Source: Rhodoferax sp.
GTDB taxonomy: Bacteria > Pseudomonadota > Gammaproteobacteria > Burkholderiales > Burkholderiaceae
Direction: 5' to 3'
Assembly: GCA_028292075.1 (NCBI GenBank)
Contig: JAQGNA010000681.1
Span: 1 to 9,485 of the forward strand
Length of the DNA: 9,485 nt
How positions within the stretch are numbered: position 1 is the first letter of the stretch; each line of letters opens with the position of its first letter. Both the position numbers and the translations under genes were made by a program. Below are positions 5,981-9,485 of the stretch, piece by piece. Below the pieces are notes generated by a model that worked only from the letters and a program-made list of their open reading frames with translations, searched no databases and was not told the origin of the DNA.

Positions 5981-8736
5981 GCCGGGGTTCCGTCGGCGGT
6001 GGCCGTCTCGCGGTGGCGCAACCGCCGCAGGTCTTCGACAATGTCCTGCTGCGAGCTCATGCTGAGGTCGATCAGCTCCCGGGCCTGGGCCACGTAGTAG
6101 GCCAGCTGCTCGTCGCTGCGCGCGGCCGACTGGCCGATGGCCGCTTCGATGCGCTGCAGGTTCTCCACCAGCTTTTCGTTGCTGGTGCTGAAGAGCTGCA
6201 CCCCGTGGTGGAAGGCCTCGCCAAGACTGGCCAGCTCCACCGCGCTGCCGCTGACCTGCAAGGCCACGTCGGCGGCCTTGCCGGCCTCGGCGCCCAGCGT
6301 CTCGGCAAAGCGGCTGCCGGCCTGGGCCAGCACTTCGGTCGCCGAAGCCACCAGGCCGTCGATGGCCGCACGGTGTTCACCCGAGGCCTGCTCGAGCGTG
6401 GACAGCAGCGTGCCGATCTTCGCCATGACCTCGCTGCGCTCCTCGAGCGCCAGGTTGTCGCGCTCGGTGATGCGAGACATCTCTTCACGCAGGTTGGCGA
6501 TCACCTCGGCCGCGGCACGCGGCGCCTCGGAAGCGGTTTCCATGAGGCGCGTCATCGGCGCCTCGAGCGAGGTGCCGAGCGTCGCAAGGTGATGGCCCAG
6601 CGCCGCCTGCAGCTCGCCCAGGCGGGCCACGGCGGCGTCACCACGGGCCGACTCGGCCGTCTTCAATTCGGTCAGTTCGGTGCGCCAGAGTTCGGAGAAC
6701 TCGGCCATGCGTTCGGCCTGCTGCACATTCCAGCGGGCCTCGGTGTCGGCACGCGCCTGCAGCAGCGCGTCGGATTGCGAACGCAGCTGCGCCAGCACCT
6801 CGGCCGCGGCGCGGGGCGCCTCGGAAGCCGCCTGCAGCACGCGCGTCATCGGCTGTTCGAGCGCCGTGCCCAGCGTGGCCAGGTGCTCGGCCATGGCCCC
6901 CTGCAATTCGCCCAGGCGCGCCACGGCGGCGTCACCGCGTGTGGACTCGGCCGTCTTCAACTCGGCCAGTTCGGTGCGCCAGAGCTCGGCGAACTCGGCC
7001 ATGCGCTCGGCCTGCTGTGCGTTCCAGCGGGCCTCGGTGTCCGCGCGGGCCTGCAGCAGCGCGTCGGATTGCGAACGCAACTGCGCCAGCACCTCGGCCG
7101 CGGCGCGGGGCGCCTCGGAAGCCGCCTGCAGCACGCGCGTCATCGGCTGCTCGAGCGCCGTGCCCAGCGTGGCCAGGTGCTCGGCCATGGCCCCCTGCAG
7201 CTCGCCGAGGCGCGCGACGGCGGCGTCACCACGTGTGGACTCGGCGGCCTTCAATTCGGCGAGTTCCGTGCGCCAGAGCTCGGCCATCGCGGCCATGCGC
7301 TCGGCCTGCTGGCCGGTCCAGCGGGCTTCGGATTCGGTGCGCGCCTGCAGCAGCGCTTCGGACTGTGCCGTCAGCCCGGCCAGGGCCGTCTGGGTGCGGG
7401 CCGCCTGTTCGTTGGCCTGCGCGGTGATCGCCTGCACGGTGTGCTCCAGTGCCGCCCGGGCCGCCGCCTGCTCCGCCAATGCATCGGCGCCGAGTTGCCG
7501 CCATTCGGTGTGCAAGCTGCTGGCCATGGCGTCGAGCGCGCCGGTGAAGCCTTGCAGCCGTTGCTGTTCCGCGCGGGCCTGCTCGGCCTGCGCGTGGCTG
7601 GCGAGCTCGCCCACCTGCGCCACCAGCGCGTGGCTTCGGCTGTCGAATTGCTGGGTGAATGCGGCCAGCGCGCGGTCGAGCCTGTCGGCCTGGCCATCGC
7701 TCGTGCGGGCATGGATCTGAAGCGCGCCGGTCCAGCCGTCGGTGACGGCGCGGGCGGTTTCGCCAAAGCTGTTGGAGAGCCCTTCGAGCTGCGCCCGCGC
7801 CGTGTCGAACACCTGCTGGTGCAGTTGCTTCGAGGTGTCGGCGATGTCGGACATCGCGGCTTGGACCACCGGCGCAATGCTCTCGCCGGCGGCCCTCGCG
7901 CCCGCGGCGAGGCTGTCCTGCAGCGAGGTGCCCACCGACGCCGCCAGGCCGGTGTAGGCCGTGGTCACCTCGCGGTGGAACTGCGCCTGCTGCCCCAGCA
8001 GCTGGTCGTTCAACTGCTGGCTGCGCCGCTCGAGGCCGTCCATCATGGCCTGCAGCCGGTCTGCCACGGCGGGCAGCGCATGGGCCTGGGCCTGGAGCGC
8101 GCGGTAGGCTTCCTGGCGCTGGTGGCCAAGCGAAAACGGGCGGAACACCGTGGAGGCGCGGCCATCGAGCACGCGCACGACCTCGGCCCGCTCGCGCCGG
8201 CTCATGGCCGACATCAGCCCCAGCATGGCCGACGTGGCCACACCCGCGACCGAGGTGCCAAAGGCCAGCCCCAGGCCCTTGATCGGCGCGGCCAGCGCAG
8301 AGCGCACCGCCACCAGGTCGGCCGAGCCTTCGAGTGCGAAAACTGCTCCCTTGAAAGTCACCACCATGCCCAGAAAGGTGCCGAGCATGCCGAGCATGAC
8401 CAACAGACCGATCAGATAGGGCGTGAGGGCGGGGCCAGGCAAGCCAACCCGCTCGCCTTCGATGCGCGAACGCACGGCGTTCTGCAGCGCCACCGGCACG
8501 GCCTTGAGCCAGCCCGCCAGGTCTTCCACCGGCTGGGCCACAGGACCGAGCGCCGCGGCAAGGCCGGCCGTGGCCGAACGATAACGGCGCAACTCCAGCG
8601 CGCCCAGCACGTAGACCGCCGCGATGGCCGCGGTCATGGCCAGCCCCACCAGGCTCGACCCCACCAGCCCGATGCCGACCCATGCCACGGTCACGAGGCC
8701 CATGGCAAAAGCCGCCGGAAAAACAATCCTGTTCAT
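5977..8736 (-). CDS. MotA/TolQ/ExbB-like motor protein with long DUF802-repeat cytoplasmic tail (ZorA-like)
   Basis: This is a 919-residue protein. Its ATG at 8736 overlaps the DUF3348 stop in an ATGA, with GAGAAG 5 bases upstream. Four hydrophobic segments are seen: two near the N-terminus (about 4-26 and 28-49), then 105-128 (TPYLIGLLVMLGMLGTFLGM) and 151-177 (GLGLAFGTSVAGVATSAML). The last two match the third and fourth helices of MotA/TolQ/ExbB, with T120 and T161 at places where ExbB and TolQ have pore-lining Thr. From about 180 to the end the protein is Ala, Gln, Glu, Arg and Leu rich, lacks membrane segments and should be a long helical or coiled-coil cytoplasmic tail. Within it residues 459-752 are three tandem 98-residue units, which I equate with DUF802. 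Such a core-plus-tail plan is that of ZorA. The inferred role is an ion channel and rotor paired with the OmpA-family protein encoded next. Confidence 0.92.
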   Translation of the reverse strand: MNRIVFPAAFAMGLVTVAWVGIGLVGSSLVGLAMTAAIAAVYVLGALELRRYRSATAGLAAALGPVAQPVEDLAGWLKAVPVALQNAVRSRIEGERVGLPGPALTPYLIGLLVMLGMLGTFLGMVVTFKGAVFALEGSADLVAVRSALAAPIKGLGLAFGTSVAGVATSAMLGLMSAMSRRERAEVVRVLDGRASTVFRPFSLGHQRQEAYRALQAQAHALPAVADRLQAMMDGLERRSQQLNDQLLGQQAQFHREVTTAYTGLAASVGTSLQDSLAAGARAAGESIAPVVQAAMSDIADTSKQLHQQVFDTARAQLEGLSNSFGETARAVTDGWTGALQIHARTSDGQADRLDRALAAFTQQFDSRSHALVAQVGELASHAQAEQARAEQQRLQGFTGALDAMASSLHTEWRQLGADALAEQAAARAALEHTVQAITAQANEQAARTQTALAGLTAQSEALLQARTESEARWTGQQAERMAAMAELWRTELAELKAAESTRGDAAVARLGELQGAMAEHLATLGTALEQPMTRVLQAASEAPRAAAEVLAQLRSQSDALLQARADTEARWNAQQAERMAEFAELWRTELAELKTAESTRGDAAVARLGELQGAMAEHLATLGTALEQPMTRVLQAASEAPRAAAEVLAQLRSQSDALLQARADTEARWNVQQAERMAEFSELWRTELTELKTAESARGDAAVARLGELQAALGHHLATLGTSLEAPMTRLMETASEAPRAAAEVIANLREEMSRITERDNLALEERSEVMAKIGTLLSTLEQASGEHRAAIDGLVASATEVLAQAGSRFAETLGAEAGKAADVALQVSGSAVELASLGEAFHHGVQLFSTSNEKLVENLQRIEAAIGQSAARSDEQLAYYVAQARELIDLSMSSQQDIVEDLRRLRHRETATADGTPA
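6481..7362 (-). repeat. Three tandem 294-base in-frame repeats in the DUF802 gene
   Basis: Units read on the minus strand are 7362-7069, 7068-6775 and 6774-6481. Each encodes 98 residues beginning S(D/E)ALLQAR and including AERMA, ELWRTEL, GDAAVARLGELQ, HLATLGT and EAPRAAAEV. By direct comparison the first and second differ at about 9 of 98 residues and the second and third at about 18. The high nucleotide similarity indicates recent duplication or ongoing gene conversion. Confidence 0.95.
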
Positions 8737-9485
8737 TGGTACTTCTCAACCTCGCTGCTGAATGCTTCTGTCAATCCCATGACCGGCTGCAGCCGGACGT
8801 CCAGTTCGGCCAGGGCGATGGCCCGCATGTCCTGGCCAAAGCCGTCGAGCCAACCGCCCGGCTGGCGCCACTGCGCCGGGGCTTCGACGGTTGCGTGCGT
8901 TTTGCGCAGCCGCTCGAAACGGCGCTGCATCAACCCCGGAATGCCGGCCAGCAGGCGTTGCTCGCGGCCGGCCAGCATCGGCTCCCAGACCGCATCGAGC
9001 GTGGCCAGTTGGGCCAGCCGCGGCGATGCCTTGGTGAGGGTTTCGCGCGCATGCTCGCGCAGGGGCTCGATCATCAGTTCCATGTTGCGCTGATGGTCGA
9101 GGTAGCGCTTGCGGTAAGGCGCGAAATCCGCGGGCTCTTCGACCGCCGCCACCGCTTCGGCGGGCACGACAGCCGCCGTCATGGTGGCCAGCCGCCCGCG
9201 CGACACCGGCTCGGGCCCCGGGTCTGGCGCGGACATGGCGCGGGTGAGCACGGCGCGCACCTGTTGCAGCTGGGCGTCCAGCGCCTTGGCCAAAGATACG
9301 GATGGCACGGAAGGCACGGCCGGCACGGATGGCGATGCCGGTGGCGCCGGCGCCCGCACGCTCCCCGCCGCGCCGATTGACTGGTGCGTGGCATGCAGCG
9401 TAACGGCGTCGAACACGCCAACCCAGGCGCTCAGCCGCTCGGCGAGGTCCTGCCGTGGCCTTTCGCTTTCGCTGCCGCTCCATTC
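8733..9485 (-). CDS. DUF3348 family protein, N-terminus beyond the window
   Basis: The frame is open from the TGA at 8735-8733 to the window edge, giving 250 residues without the true start. The GTG at 9416 could be read as a start, but the residues before it (RQDLAERLSAWVG leading into FDAVTLHATH) match what I recall of the conserved N-terminal part of DUF3348, so the gene begins outside. A Pro/Ser/Val/Ala-rich linker follows, then a helical, charged domain with DFAPYRKRYLDHQRNMELMI, VWEPMLAGREQRLLAGI, LMQRRFERLR and a C-terminal part with WLDGFGQDMRAIALAELDVRLQPVMGL. There is no signal peptide or membrane segment in view, so it is probably cytoplasmic. It is the first visible gene of the motor operon and is coupled to the DUF802 gene by ATGA. 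The function is unknown; a link to the motor tail or its assembly is inferred from context only. Confidence 0.88.
   Translation of the reverse strand, partial: EWSGSESERPRQDLAERLSAWVGVFDAVTLHATHQSIGAAGSVRAPAPPASPSVPAVPSVPSVSLAKALDAQLQQVRAVLTRAMSAPDPGPEPVSRGRLATMTAAVVPAEAVAAVEEPADFAPYRKRYLDHQRNMELMIEPLREHARETLTKASPRLAQLATLDAVWEPMLAGREQRLLAGIPGLMQRRFERLRKTHATVEAPAQWRQPGGWLDGFGQDMRAIALAELDVRLQPVMGLTEAFSSEVEKYQ
8742..8753 (-). promoter_or_regulatory. Ribosome binding site candidates for the DUF802 motor gene
   Basis: Read on the minus strand, GAGG (8753-8750) and GAGAAG (8747-8742) lie inside the end of the DUF3348 gene, 13 and 5 bases before the ATG at 8736. They support this start and allow direct initiation in addition to coupling from the overlapping stop. 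Confidence 0.45.
9304..9330 (-). repeat. Three 9-base repeats coding a Val-Pro-Ser/Ala linker in the DUF3348 gene
   Basis: On the plus strand the units are GGCACGGAA, GGCACGGCC and GGCACGGAT. On the minus strand they encode SVPAVPSVP. This marks a flexible linker between the N-terminal part and the helical domain, and can change length in frame. Confidence 0.7.

Noticed and set aside
4733..6097. Long plus-strand open frame opposite the DUF2894 and OmpA-family genes
   Set aside because: It crosses two well-supported genes in antisense and its product is low-complexity with no family pattern.
6481..7362. Direct repeats as a CRISPR array or mobile-element duplication
   Set aside because: Units are 294 bases, contiguous, without spacers, in frame and coding; they are protein-domain repeats.
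5264..8736. Flagellar stator MotA/MotB or Tol-Pal/ExbB-ExbD genes
   Set aside because: The tail of about 740 residues is foreign to MotA, TolQ and ExbB. The OmpA domain excludes TolR and ExbD, and no flagellar or tol genes are nearby.
6013..9093. 1026-residue open frame on the plus strand opposite the DUF802 gene
   Set aside because: It is Gly/Arg/His/Leu-rich antisense sequence created by GC-rich codon bias and the tandem repeats of the real gene. The minus-strand frame has membrane segments, family motifs and coupled neighbours.
4467..9485. A complete Zorya anti-phage system
   Set aside because: The ZorA/ZorB-like pair is present, but no ZorC, ZorD helicase or ZorE nuclease is visible, and the flanking genes are DUF3348 and DUF2894. 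Calling it Zorya would go beyond the evidence.

Overview
The window is GC-rich, almost fully coding DNA. It carries seven protein genes on the minus strand and one truncated gene on the plus strand. No rRNA, tRNA, insertion sequence, CRISPR array or attachment site is visible. The base composition, the tight packing and the DUF3348-DUF802-OmpA-DUF2894 gene set point to a betaproteobacterium of the Burkholderiales, plausibly Comamonadaceae-like. This placement rests on gene families and composition and could not be tested by search.

Right half (4467-9485, minus strand, read from right to left): a four-gene operon. It runs DUF3348 protein (its N-terminus is off the window edge), then a 919-residue membrane protein with a MotA/TolQ/ExbB-type core and a very long cytoplasmic tail holding three near-identical 98-residue DUF802 repeats, then a MotB-like OmpA protein, then a DUF2894 protein. 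All three junctions are 4-base ATGA stop/start overlaps, so the genes are very likely translationally coupled. The second and third proteins look like the two halves of an ion-driven membrane motor that spans the inner membrane and holds peptidoglycan. Their layout is close to ZorA/ZorB of the Zorya anti-phage systems, but no recognisable Zorya effector (ZorC, ZorD, ZorE) is present. The two DUF proteins are the candidate cytoplasmic partners. I regard this as the undescribed system in the window.

Left-centre (933-4335, minus strand): a second, metabolic operon downstream of the motor operon. It holds a class III PLP aminotransferase, a FemAB/DUF482-like GNAT acyltransferase 14 bases further on, and an arginase-fold metalloenzyme that overlaps the GNAT gene by 4 bases. 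The 131-base gap in front of the aminotransferase holds a strong ribosome binding site inside a potential hairpin and an adjacent short palindrome, which could be a control point. Together the three genes suggest synthesis or modification of a small amino or guanidino/amide compound; the product cannot be read from the sequence.

Left edge (1-912, plus strand): the C-terminal part of a DegT/DnrJ/EryC1/StrS-type PLP aminotransferase, which meets the metabolic operon tail to tail with only 20 bases between the stop codons.
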